Origin: Chryseobacterium aquaeductus
GTDB lineage: Bacteria > Bacteroidota > Bacteroidia > Flavobacteriales > Weeksellaceae
Length of the DNA stretch: 64,000 nucleotides
Direction of reading: 5' to 3'
NCBI RefSeq assembly: GCF_905175375.1
Contig: NZ_CAJIMS010000001.1
Coordinates: forward strand, 558,001-622,000
The notes below the pieces were generated by a model. It was given only the letters and a program-made list of their open reading frames with translations, was not told where the DNA came from and did no database searches. Both the position numbers and the translations under genes were made by a program. Shown piece by piece: positions 42,934 to 51,112 of this stretch; position 1 is the stretch's first letter; every line of letters begins with the position of its first letter.

Positions 42934-45429
42934 TTATTCAACTTTCCACTCGATCTTGTCATCGGTCTGATTCCAATTAACAGTAAGTGTTTGTCCGGAT
43001 TTTACTTCTTCCCGCACAATCATTTTTGAGATCGGTCTTGCGAGTTGAGCTCTGATAACACCCGAAATCTGTCTTGCTCCATATTTGCTGCTGAATCCGC
43101 CTAGAGCTAAGTTTTTCACAGCTTCATCAGAAATAGAAAGCGTCATTCCCAATCTATGAAGTGATTTGTGAAGTGACTTTAACTGAATATTAAAAATTCT
43201 TTCTGCAATAGATTCTGTGATTGGCGCAAAAGGAATAATTTCTGTAATTCTCGCTAAAAACTCCGGTCTGAATCTGCCTGAATTTGACATAATTTGCATT
43301 AAAGCAGATGATTCCGGAACTTTTCCTTCCTCAAATTGTTTTACAATTTCTTCGCTACCAATATTTGAAGTAAATAAAATCAAAGCATTGCTAAAATCTC
43401 CTTCTTTTCCTAGTTTATCATGTACTTTTCCTTCGTCCATGATCTGTAAAAACACGTCAAAAACCGAGTGATGCGCTTTTTCAATTTCGTCAAATAAAAC
43501 TACGGTATAAGGCTGCTGACGGATTTTATTCACCAACATTCCACCTTCTTCATAACCGACATATCCCGGAGGCGCTCCGTACAAAAGTGCTGCAGAATGT
43601 TCTTCTTTAAATTCTGACATATCGAAACGAACCATCGCTTTTTCGTCATTAAAAAGCAATTCTGCCATAGATTTTGCGAGTTCCGTTTTTCCTGTTCCAG
43701 TTGGTCCTAGAAGGAAAAATGATCCGATCGGTTGTCCCGGTTTGTTTAATCCGCTTCGGTTTTCTACAATAGCGTCTGAAAGCACTTTCAATGCGTGATC
43801 CTGACCGACAACTCTGTTTAATAAAAGAGATTCCATATTAAGCAATTTCTCTTTTTCCTGAGCCTGAAGTTTCCCAATCGGGATATTGGTTTTTGCTGCC
43901 ATTACCGCTGCCAATTCCAGCTTGCCCACCTTTTCTCTTTTTACAGAAGCGTGCTCTATCAATTCTGTGAAAGTATCTTCAATCATTTTCTGAAGATGCT
44001 CAATCGGCATTGAGTTATCAATCTGTGGCTGCTCTCTCAAAGATCCCCACAAAATTGGGCTGATTTTATCTCTCAGTAAATTATAATTCCAGATTAATTC
44101 GTCGGCTTTATCTTTATCATCAAGAAATTCTTCTTTAAGAATATTCTCATAGTTTTCTTTCCAATCCTGAAGTTCCTTTTCAGAAAGTTCATCAAGCATT
44201 TTGATGGCAGCCATTGTTCGGTCAAGCAAATCAATTGCTGCATCCGGCAATTTTTTACCTTTTGCATATCTTTTAGCCAAACGCACACATTCCGGAAGAG
44301 CAGATTTATCTACTTCAATTGCATGATGTTTTTTGTACCCATCCAAAAGAACATCGATCATTTTCACGCAGGTTTGTTCGTCCGGTTCGTTGACGGTAAG
44401 AACTTCAAAACGTCGGTTGAAAGCCTGTTCGGGTTCGATTATTTTTCTGTATTCTTCCTGAGTTGTCGCTCCGATAACGGTAATTTCACCTCTTGCTAAT
44501 TCAGGTTTCAGGATATTTCCGATGTTTCCGATACTTCCTTTAGGATCTAAAAGTGCATGGATTTCATCAATAAAAAGAATTGCTTTTTCAATCTTTTTAC
44601 ATTCATTGATGACTTTTTTCAGACGATCTTCGATTTCGCCTTTGTAAGAAGTTCCTGCTAATAGAGCTCCAGTGTCCAATTCTAAAAGGGTTGCATTTTT
44701 CAGCATTTCAGGAACATTTCCTTTGATAATTTCTGTAGCGAAACCTTCTACCAAAGCGGTTTTTCCAACTCCTGGTTCACCGATGATGATGACATTCGGT
44801 TTTGTTCTTCGGCAAAGAATTTCAACCAACATTCTGAGTTCTTTATCTCGACCGATAATGTTTTCTAAAGTTCCCTGCCTAGCCTGTGAAGTTCTGTCAA
44901 TACAATAACTTTTGATGGAAGGGAAAGAATTGTCTGAATAATCTGATCCATTAGAAAAAAGCGAAGAAATTTCACTATTTTCAGATGATGCGTACGGCGT
45001 ATCTTTTCTGTATAAATTGAATATTTCGTGCTCTCTGAGCGGTAGAGATTTCAGTTGTTGTAAAGTAAAAGCAACCTGAGGTTTTACGATTGCTGTTAAA
45101 ATGCAGATCGGAGTAATTTCGTCTAAACCTAATTTTAATCTGATATCATCGGCTTCTTCAAGAATCTGATCTACAAATTCTCCCTCACCTACTTCATTTG
45201 GAAGGTGTGTGGTTTTGGGGTAATCTTCGATTCTTACATCTGCCCATTCATAGAAATATCCGGGATCTTTGTCTATGTTTTTTAAAAACTCGTTGAGCCC
45301 GATGTCTTTATGCATCAAAGCCTGAAGAATATGCGGACCGCTGTATGTTGCGTTGTAATTTTCTCTGGCAATGGATTGAGCTATGTGAAAAAGCTGTTTT
45401 ACGGTTTCGTTGGTTACTAATACTCCCAT
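42934..45429 (-). CDS. tssH: T6SS sheath-recycling AAA+ ATPase TssH (ClpV)
   Basis: 831 residues of the ClpB/ClpV class. The N-domain repeat region is residues 1-145. Walker A 1 is GEPGVGKT (about 217-224) and Walker B 1 is AILFIDEIH. Walker A 2 is GPTGTGKT, with VVLFDEIEKAH as Walker B 2. A middle region with helices lies between. In T6SS it disassembles contracted TssBC sheaths. The leader contains a 25-bp exact tandem repeat and a CA-rich stretch. Compared with housekeeping ClpB the N-terminus is divergent, which with the context supports ClpV. Confidence 0.9.
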   Translation of the reverse strand: MGVLVTNETVKQLFHIAQSIARENYNATYSGPHILQALMHKDIGLNEFLKNIDKDPGYFYEWADVRIEDYPKTTHLPNEVGEGEFVDQILEEADDIRLKLGLDEITPICILTAIVKPQVAFTLQQLKSLPLREHEIFNLYRKDTPYASSENSEISSLFSNGSDYSDNSFPSIKSYCIDRTSQARQGTLENIIGRDKELRMLVEILCRRTKPNVIIIGEPGVGKTALVEGFATEIIKGNVPEMLKNATLLELDTGALLAGTSYKGEIEDRLKKVINECKKIEKAILFIDEIHALLDPKGSIGNIGNILKPELARGEITVIGATTQEEYRKIIEPEQAFNRRFEVLTVNEPDEQTCVKMIDVLLDGYKKHHAIEVDKSALPECVRLAKRYAKGKKLPDAAIDLLDRTMAAIKMLDELSEKELQDWKENYENILKEEFLDDKDKADELIWNYNLLRDKISPILWGSLREQPQIDNSMPIEHLQKMIEDTFTELIEHASVKREKVGKLELAAVMAAKTNIPIGKLQAQEKEKLLNMESLLLNRVVGQDHALKVLSDAIVENRSGLNKPGQPIGSFFLLGPTGTGKTELAKSMAELLFNDEKAMVRFDMSEFKEEHSAALLYGAPPGYVGYEEGGMLVNKIRQQPYTVVLFDEIEKAHHSVFDVFLQIMDEGKVHDKLGKEGDFSNALILFTSNIGSEEIVKQFEEGKVPESSALMQIMSNSGRFRPEFLARITEIIPFAPITESIAERIFNIQLKSLHKSLHRLGMTLSISDEAVKNLALGGFSSKYGARQISGVIRAQLARPISKMIVREEVKSGQTLTVNWNQTDDKIEWKVE

Positions 45430-45434
45430 TTATA

Positions 45435-45484
45435 TTTTAATATTGGTGTGACATTGATGTTTTAATATTGGTGTGACATTGATG
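45435..45484. repeat. 25-bp exact tandem repeat in the tssH leader
   Basis: TTTTAATATTGGTGTGACAT plus TGATG (25 bp) occurs at 45435-45459 and again, identical, at 45460-45484. It starts 6 bp upstream of the tssH ATG. Confidence 0.9.
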
Positions 45485-45527
45485 TTTTAGAAAGACCAGT
45501 TTTTTTTAAATAAATGATTCGGATTGA

Positions 45528-46118
45528 TTATTTATATCCGCTTTCATTGGCAACATCGTCTTTTGTGAGAATATTAGGATAGTTTGGTTTTTCACTTTCA
45601 GGATAAAATTCAAATCCGAACTTATCTTTTTTACCATACATTTCATACTCATCAGAGTAATTGGGACAAAAAACGGAAGTTTCGTTCAATTGAAATTCAT
45701 AGATCGGAATTTCCTGAGAAGCAGGCTTTCCAAAATATGAAAACTTATATTTCAGTTGTTCTGAAAAATCTTTGTTGCTTACGTTTTTTAATTGACTGAT
45801 TAATAAAACCTTATCAGCATCTGAAAAATTCTGAATATTTTTTGACGCCCATTCAGGGATTTCATTTCGCAACGATTCAAGCTGCTCGTTAGTCATTTTT
45901 TTAGGATTAGGGTTCCACAATACAGATTCTGAAATACATTTGTAACCTTCTTTTTCTATTTTATGTGTTACTTCAATTGGTTTTCCTCCAAAACCTATAA
46001 TTTCATATCCGTTTTCGGTTTTGCAGTCACAGTTTTTCATAATTATTTTGTTTGCGAAAATTATTACAGGAATTAATAACAACAAAATGATTCCGGTAAA
46101 AATATATTTTGTTTTCAT
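45528..46118 (-). CDS. Putative immunity protein, membrane-anchored
   Basis: 196 residues. An N-terminal signal anchor (YIFTGIILLLLIPVIIFAN) places the rest in the periplasm. Cysteines at CDCKTENGYEIIG and YKCISES may form disulfides. The C-terminal half is soluble and charged. No family is recognised. It starts 2 bp after the stop of the putative protease effector encoded by 46121-47275. That tight pairing behind an effector gene next to vgrG is the typical place for a cognate immunity gene. Confidence 0.6.
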   Translation of the reverse strand: MKTKYIFTGIILLLLIPVIIFANKIIMKNCDCKTENGYEIIGFGGKPIEVTHKIEKEGYKCISESVLWNPNPKKMTNEQLESLRNEIPEWASKNIQNFSDADKVLLISQLKNVSNKDFSEQLKYKFSYFGKPASQEIPIYEFQLNETSVFCPNYSDEYEMYGKKDKFGFEFYPESEKPNYPNILTKDDVANESGYK

Positions 46119-46120
46119 AA

Positions 46121-47275
46121 TTACATAGGGCTAAAGGTTTTCATATCATCTGGAACTCCTTCGGGACTGGGAGCCGCTCCTACATTATGTCTGGCTCCAT
46201 CGGGATCAAACCATGTATCATCGATTTTTCTCATATTTGATTCAACTGCAGACCAGTTTCTCCATCTCTGCTGCTCCTGAGCTGTGAGTGGTGTATCCTG
46301 ATCAAGAAGGTGCGAATAGGTAGTTCCGCATCTTGTATTGCTTACAGAAGTCTGTTTATTTGCCCGGGCTTTCATGTAATCTGAAAAGCACAATTCATCG
46401 GTTGTAAAAAGTGTTCTTTCATAATCAGTTCTTCTCAAAAATGCGTAAACCCTGACTTTTGAACTATTTGCAACTTTCTGAGCAATACTTTCAGCAGATA
46501 AAATATTGTATCTGTTGTTGGGATCTACTCTGCTGCCTTCCGAATTAATAAAAATCGATTTATCTATAGATGTATTTCCGATTCCTGATCTGCAAGAATA
46601 TAAATAAACACTGCCTCCGGATGAAAAGGCTTCGTGATTCAGCTTTTCTGCCTGTTCTTTTTCGAAAGAATAAGCAGTGATATCGATTCCGGCCGGTGCC
46701 AAACCTAACGAAATCTCGCCTACTACGCCATGACTATAAAATAAAAGCTGCTGAATTTTCTTGTTTTTTCTTTCCTCAGATATACTTCCGGAATTGTTTT
46801 TATCAGCCGTATTGATATAATTGATGATTTCATTTGCGCTGTTTACTTCAACATATTTACCTCCAAAATCATTTTCTACGGCTTCTTTTATTGCCGCTCT
46901 CTGATTAGAAGAATATCCTGTAGCGCAGAGTAAAAAATCAAATTTTATAGCTCCTTTATTCAGCCTCATTCTGCGAAGAGCCTGGTGTACAAACATCAGT
47001 TTGCTGCCTTCACCAACATTTCTCAAAAGAAGATTACGCGCTGTGCTTGAACTATAATTTTGAGTTCCAACAACAACGATATAGGATAAACCAAAAGTTC
47101 CTCCTTCAATTTTTGGAGCATTTTCATTTACATTATAAGTAACTCCACCTTCCTTACCATTCTGTGTAAACTGGTTTGCGAAAGATGAGTTTTCTATATT
47201 TGCTCCCGCAAAATTTTTCGCAGAACCTCCGGTGGTTTCAATGTAATCTCCTCCTATAAAAGATTCCTTGCTCAT
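46121..47275 (-). CDS. Putative T6SS effector with caspase-like (clan CD) cysteine-protease signature
   Basis: 384 residues. The N-terminus (GGDYIETTGGSAKNFAGANIENSS) resembles N-termini I associate with Bacteroidetes T6SS cargo. A clan-CD-like pair follows: a hydrophobic strand with His-Gly (LLFYSHG, His182), then a second hydrophobic strand ending in Cys (VYLYSCRSG, Cys228). This is the HG/spacer/C pattern of caspase-, clostripain- and gingipain-like peptidases. No signal peptide is present. The gene starts 4 bp after vgrG stops and is followed by a likely immunity gene. The catalytic assignment is inference from motifs. Confidence 0.6.
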   Translation of the reverse strand: MSKESFIGGDYIETTGGSAKNFAGANIENSSFANQFTQNGKEGGVTYNVNENAPKIEGGTFGLSYIVVVGTQNYSSSTARNLLLRNVGEGSKLMFVHQALRRMRLNKGAIKFDFLLCATGYSSNQRAAIKEAVENDFGGKYVEVNSANEIINYINTADKNNSGSISEERKNKKIQQLLFYSHGVVGEISLGLAPAGIDITAYSFEKEQAEKLNHEAFSSGGSVYLYSCRSGIGNTSIDKSIFINSEGSRVDPNNRYNILSAESIAQKVANSSKVRVYAFLRRTDYERTLFTTDELCFSDYMKARANKQTSVSNTRCGTTYSHLLDQDTPLTAQEQQRWRNWSAVESNMRKIDDTWFDPDGARHNVGAAPSPEGVPDDMKTFSPM

Positions 47276-47279
47276 AATC

Positions 47280-49211
47280 CTAGTGGTTTTTTGAAATTTC
47301 TGCAGAATTATTTTTTATTTCCTTCTGAGAGTGTTGTTCAAACAATCCTTGACTTTGATTGGTGATTTTTCCGTTGGCAACTCTCAATCTGTCTTTTTCG
47401 GTATGAGATTCTTTATTGCCTTGGATAAATTCGGTCATTTTTCCTGTGACATTAGTAATAAAATCTGTACCGACCGACAGCATATTTAGCATTCCTACAC
47501 CGGTATTTTTATTCATTCCGGCAGTTTCAGAAATATTCATTCCGGCACTTGTTGTGATGTTCTCTGCAATATTGATATTCATATTTCTTGCAGTGATATT
47601 TATTGTTTCCGGTGCAGTAATGTTAATATTACTTCCTGTAGTATCTAGATGAATCTCATTGCCGGATTTATCTGTAATGATGATGCTTTCATCTTCTGTG
47701 AAAACAACTTTATGTCCGCTTCTCGTCTGTATAGATTTTACACGATTATCCATTCCGCCGCCTAAGCCAATACCTCCGTGAAACATTCCGCCCATTACGA
47801 AAGGTCGGTCTGGATGATTGTGTACAAAATTTACCATTACCTGATCGCCCACTTCAGGAATTGCAACATACCCTCTGTTTTGAGTAATCTGATCTGTACC
47901 ACCTGCATCAGGGCTCATCATTCTTATAAAACTTGTGGTATCATTTGTCTGCCAGTCAAATCTTACCTGCACTCTTCCTTGCCCTTCCGGATCTGCATTT
48001 GAAATTACCGTAGCGATCTGTGGCTGTGCGATTGGAGTTGTGAATTCCGGTCTGGGAAGAAATCCTGTATCGGAGGCTATTCCCTGGAAAATTCCTGTGT
48101 AGTGACCTATGGTGTCTATCTCATGTATCGTTTCTGTCACCATAATTCTGGTGAAATATGAAGTTTCGTTGGTGTCTGGTTTTCGCATTTCAATATCTAC
48201 ACAGCAACCTGGATGTAAAAATGGAACTGTAGTAGTACCTGAAATATTAAAAACATTTACCGCCTCACTTCCTGATGCGCTTTTCTGCGAATATTCTACA
48301 TCCAAATGTGTTGTCGCCCTTATCGGAGCAACTCTGAGCGAAGGTGTTTTATAAATAGTATCATTGTGTTGATAAGCTGTTTTTGCCAAATCTCCGACAT
48401 GCTGAATGGGTGTGTCGCCTGAAGTCAGTTTTTCGTTTTTATTGCTGTTGTAACCATAGAACTGAGGCTTTGTGTGTACAGCTTTCAATTCTACATTAAT
48501 ATCATTTGCACTGCTTCCGTAAGTTAATTTGATAGGTTTGTTCTGTGGCGGAAGTTTTCCAAAGTGTAAAACCTCACCATCATAGTAAAATTGCTCCCCA
48601 TACGCCTCTGCCATTCTTGCAAGGTAATTGTAGTGAGTTTCGTCGTATTGGCTGCTGTAAACGATTTGGGAATAATCGTTGGTATCTACTCTGATGTCGA
48701 AACGGCTTTTATCCAAACCTTGCTTGATGACTTCTTCAGCAATAATGCCAATATTAACAGGCTGACCGCCACCGAAACTTTGAATATGTGGTGCACCATC
48801 CAAAAGAATGGTTGGGCTGTAACCTGAAAGCACAATATTCCCCAAACTCATTTTCTCCTGACTGAAGCCTACACCTGTAATGACGCCAACAAAAGTACGT
48901 TCGGGACTTTTATCGATATCTTTATATGAAATAACAGCTGTTATTCTTTTTCCTAAAAATTTATTGGCTTCTTCTAAAGTATGAGTCTGGCGGTCGCCCA
49001 AAGTATCGTGAGCCAACGTTATTCTAAATTGATGATGACGCTGCGCACTCTGAGTAAGTTTAAAATGTTTGTAATATTTGATAACTTTACCTTCAATAAC
49101 CAAAGATAATTTTACCAAACGATTGATGCCGGTATGATGATTGTCTGAGATTCCTTCTGCATTTTGTGATGGACGGAAAGAAGAACCTCTGGTTTGTTCT
49201 GAGGTATTCAT
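47280..49211 (-). CDS. tssI: T6SS spike protein VgrG (TssI)
   Basis: 643 residues, VgrG of the phage-tail-spike type: a gp27-like N-terminal part and a gp5-like OB part (ATVISNADPEGQGRVQVRFDWQTND and GDQVMVNFVHNHPDRPFVMGGMFHGG). A C-terminal beta-helix repeat region (NIAENITTSAGMNISETAGMNKNTG) follows. Its leader has AATCACAA just before the ATG (49216-49223, reverse strand) and a CA-rich stretch. The effector gene downstream is coupled to it, which suggests VgrG-dependent delivery. Confidence 0.95.
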   Translation of the reverse strand: MNTSEQTRGSSFRPSQNAEGISDNHHTGINRLVKLSLVIEGKVIKYYKHFKLTQSAQRHHQFRITLAHDTLGDRQTHTLEEANKFLGKRITAVISYKDIDKSPERTFVGVITGVGFSQEKMSLGNIVLSGYSPTILLDGAPHIQSFGGGQPVNIGIIAEEVIKQGLDKSRFDIRVDTNDYSQIVYSSQYDETHYNYLARMAEAYGEQFYYDGEVLHFGKLPPQNKPIKLTYGSSANDINVELKAVHTKPQFYGYNSNKNEKLTSGDTPIQHVGDLAKTAYQHNDTIYKTPSLRVAPIRATTHLDVEYSQKSASGSEAVNVFNISGTTTVPFLHPGCCVDIEMRKPDTNETSYFTRIMVTETIHEIDTIGHYTGIFQGIASDTGFLPRPEFTTPIAQPQIATVISNADPEGQGRVQVRFDWQTNDTTSFIRMMSPDAGGTDQITQNRGYVAIPEVGDQVMVNFVHNHPDRPFVMGGMFHGGIGLGGGMDNRVKSIQTRSGHKVVFTEDESIIITDKSGNEIHLDTTGSNINITAPETINITARNMNINIAENITTSAGMNISETAGMNKNTGVGMLNMLSVGTDFITNVTGKMTEFIQGNKESHTEKDRLRVANGKITNQSQGLFEQHSQKEIKNNSAEISKNH

Positions 49212-49262
49212 ATTTTTGTGATTGTGTGGTGGTTTAAAGTTATTAAAAATTATTTGTCCAGA

Positions 49263-49314
49263 TCGATTTTACATAATAAATTTTAGATTTTAACTTTATA
49301 ATCTGTAAAATCGA
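49263..49314. repeat. Inverted repeat in the vgrG upstream region
   Basis: TCGATTTTACA (49263-49273) and TGTAAAATCGA (49304-49314) are a perfect 11-bp inverted repeat with a 30-bp A/T-rich centre, about 52 bp upstream of vgrG. It could be an operator or an attenuator-like structure. Confidence 0.5.
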
Positions 49315-49437
49315 CTTCAATCAGGATCAATCCCAAAAGACGTACTGCCCAATCTCACTTTCACGATTCTATAAAACAGGATGATGTAAAAACCAGATGT
49401 TTTATTTTTATTAATTTGCAATCATCAAAGATTTAGG

Positions 49438-49467
49438 CAAAAAAGACCGTCTTGCAGGACAGTCTTT
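49438..49467 (-). terminator. Terminator after tssD copy 2
   Basis: On the minus strand AAAGACTGTC (49458-49467) and GACGGTCTTT (49442-49451) pair, followed by a T run (49438-49444 region), 39 bp past the stop. It separates tssD copy 2 from vgrG. Confidence 0.8.
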
Positions 49468-49505
49468 GCTTTGTATAAAATAATACTTAAAAGTTTATCG
49501 GGATT

Positions 49506-49910
49506 CTAGCTAGATGGCCAAAGACCTTCGTAAGCTGCGTTACCATAATTTATTCTCTCTGCACTCACTACAAAGCTGATCAGCATAGAGTTTTCGTCTA
49601 CTGCATCAAAATCTACTTCATGTTGTATCACGTAACCATTTTCCCAGTTTAAGGTAATCAATGTGCCTTCTTCGTGAGATTTGTTGAAAGTGATTTCACC
49701 GGAAGTCGGCTTGTATTTTCCGTTTAGTAAAGATTCCAGAATGTCAGATTTTTCTGTTGCCTCGATGGTAAGTTTGATAATTGCGTTTGACGGGTCTGAT
49801 GCCACACGTCCTGAAACATCTGTAGATCTCGAAACACTGTAGTTCAGCTTCAATAATTTCTGACCTTCACTGCCATTGAATTTTAAGATTCCTCTTGAAT
49901 TTGCTGCCAT
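49506..49910 (-). CDS. tssD: T6SS tube protein Hcp/TssD, copy 2
   Basis: 134 residues with the same full-length Hcp-like sequence as copy 1, differing at 8 positions (for example MAANS versus MADNS, WPSS versus WPGV). The tail ends YGNAAYEGLWPSS. It lies just upstream of vgrG, in the order usual for hcp-vgrG, and has its own terminator. The upstream boxes and -7 element match those of copy 1 in sequence and distance. The two proteins may be interchangeable or may load different cargo. Confidence 0.95.
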   Translation of the reverse strand: MAANSRGILKFNGSEGQKLLKLNYSVSRSTDVSGRVASDPSNAIIKLTIEATEKSDILESLLNGKYKPTSGEITFNKSHEEGTLITLNWENGYVIQHEVDFDAVDENSMLISFVVSAERINYGNAAYEGLWPSS

Positions 49911-49961
49911 GATAAATAAATTTTAATCGTTAATATTTTGGTGATGTTGATTTTTCTTATT

Positions 49962-50052
49962 CAAAGATAATTCCACTTCCTCTTTTTTTTAAACTTTTAA
50001 ATCATTATTTGAAAATTTGTAGTAGTTCTACGATTTGATGTAGTAAAACTAC
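49962..50052 (-). promoter_or_regulatory. tssD copy 2 promoter with two 13-bp boxes 21 bp apart
   Basis: On the plus strand GTAGTAGTTCTAC (50019-50031) and GTAGTAAAACTAC (50040-50052) are 21 bp apart. The -7 element TATCTTTG (reverse strand, 49962-49969) is 52 bp from the start and the first box 109 bp, the same distances as at copy 1. No TTG is seen at -33, which fits an activator-dependent promoter. Confidence 0.75.
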
Positions 50053-50087
50053 GACATAGAATTATTTAAGAATAAATCATCAACACC

Positions 50088-51044
50088 TCAAATCATCATA
50101 TTCAATTTAAAATCAGTAGAATACAAAATACCATATTGTGAATACGCATGAAGAATTTCTAAAGACTTTACAATACCAGAATCTTTTAGAACTGTATATT
50201 TTCCTGTAAAAGTAGCCTCTTGTGAAGGAGAAATCTGGTTAATCACCAATACATCTTCGGGCTCAGAAACATCAACCGTCTGATTAATATCTAAAATAGA
50301 AACTTCATTTTCTAAGATCATTTTAAGTTGAGAAGTTCCGTTTTTAAAATCATTTCGAATGTTTGCAAAATAGGTTTTTATTGCCCAATCTTCACTCATT
50401 TTTTTATGAAATAATTCTTCATTTAAAACGACAAATTCAAATTCTTCAATATAAATTTTGGCATACTCATCAGGAAACTGGTCGAATAAATTTTCTTTTA
50501 TTTCCGAAAACTTTTCACGCGTCTCTTTTAACAGATTGATTCGTATAATTTCGCCTTTTTGATTGGTAGCAATTTCTATCGGACTGATTGATTGCATGCA
50601 ACCCATTGCCAATTCTTCCATTTTTGTCTCATTTCTGTTGGAAAAATTACTTTTAGAAAAACGGAAAATATGGTCGCCCCATTCACTTTCTATCCATTGC
50701 AAAGAAAACTGATAAGAAAACGTACTCTTTGTTTGTTTACCGTCGTGAAAGGCAGATTCTGTGACCTCTACTTTATATTGTGAATGCAAATTTTCGGGAT
50801 TAAAGTTGATCTTCGGATTTCTTTCCAGGCTTTTGAAAGGTGCGTCATTTTTAGCATTATATTTCTGAACAGTAAGCGCATCCGGAAGAAACAATTTGTT
50901 GCCGGCAACCAGATTTTCAAAAATATAATCTTCTCTCAAACAATTCTGATTGTGAAATTCTTTTAGATACGAAGGATTTTCAAGATTAATATCTTTAGCA
51001 ATACTTTTGAGCGTGTCGCCGTGACGAATGAAATGGATCATCAA
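50088..51044 (-). CDS. LysM-domain protein of unknown role in the T6SS block
   Basis: 318 residues. The N-terminus (FIRHGDTLKSIAKDINLENPSYLKEFHNQNC and VAGNKLFLPD) reads as a LysM repeat (about residues 1-60). The remaining 250 residues have no recognised motif. No signal peptide is visible, so the protein starts in the cytoplasm, as a T6SS cargo or adaptor might. It lies between tssD copy 2 and the lipoprotein gene that follows the GH19-M23 effector. It could be an adaptor, chaperone or second effector. Confidence 0.5.
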   Translation of the reverse strand: MMIHFIRHGDTLKSIAKDINLENPSYLKEFHNQNCLREDYIFENLVAGNKLFLPDALTVQKYNAKNDAPFKSLERNPKINFNPENLHSQYKVEVTESAFHDGKQTKSTFSYQFSLQWIESEWGDHIFRFSKSNFSNRNETKMEELAMGCMQSISPIEIATNQKGEIIRINLLKETREKFSEIKENLFDQFPDEYAKIYIEEFEFVVLNEELFHKKMSEDWAIKTYFANIRNDFKNGTSQLKMILENEVSILDINQTVDVSEPEDVLVINQISPSQEATFTGKYTVLKDSGIVKSLEILHAYSQYGILYSTDFKLNMMI

Positions 51045-51112
51045 TTGAATATTTGATAAAAATTTAAACTTAAAAAAGAGAAATTAACATACTGAAACAA
51101 GATGAGAATCAA

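Noticed and set aside
41930..50052. The 13-bp hcp boxes as a LytTR binding site
   Set aside because: The spacing suits a LytTR dimer, but the sequence GTAGTAGTTCTAC does not match the known LytTR consensus, so I assigned no regulator.
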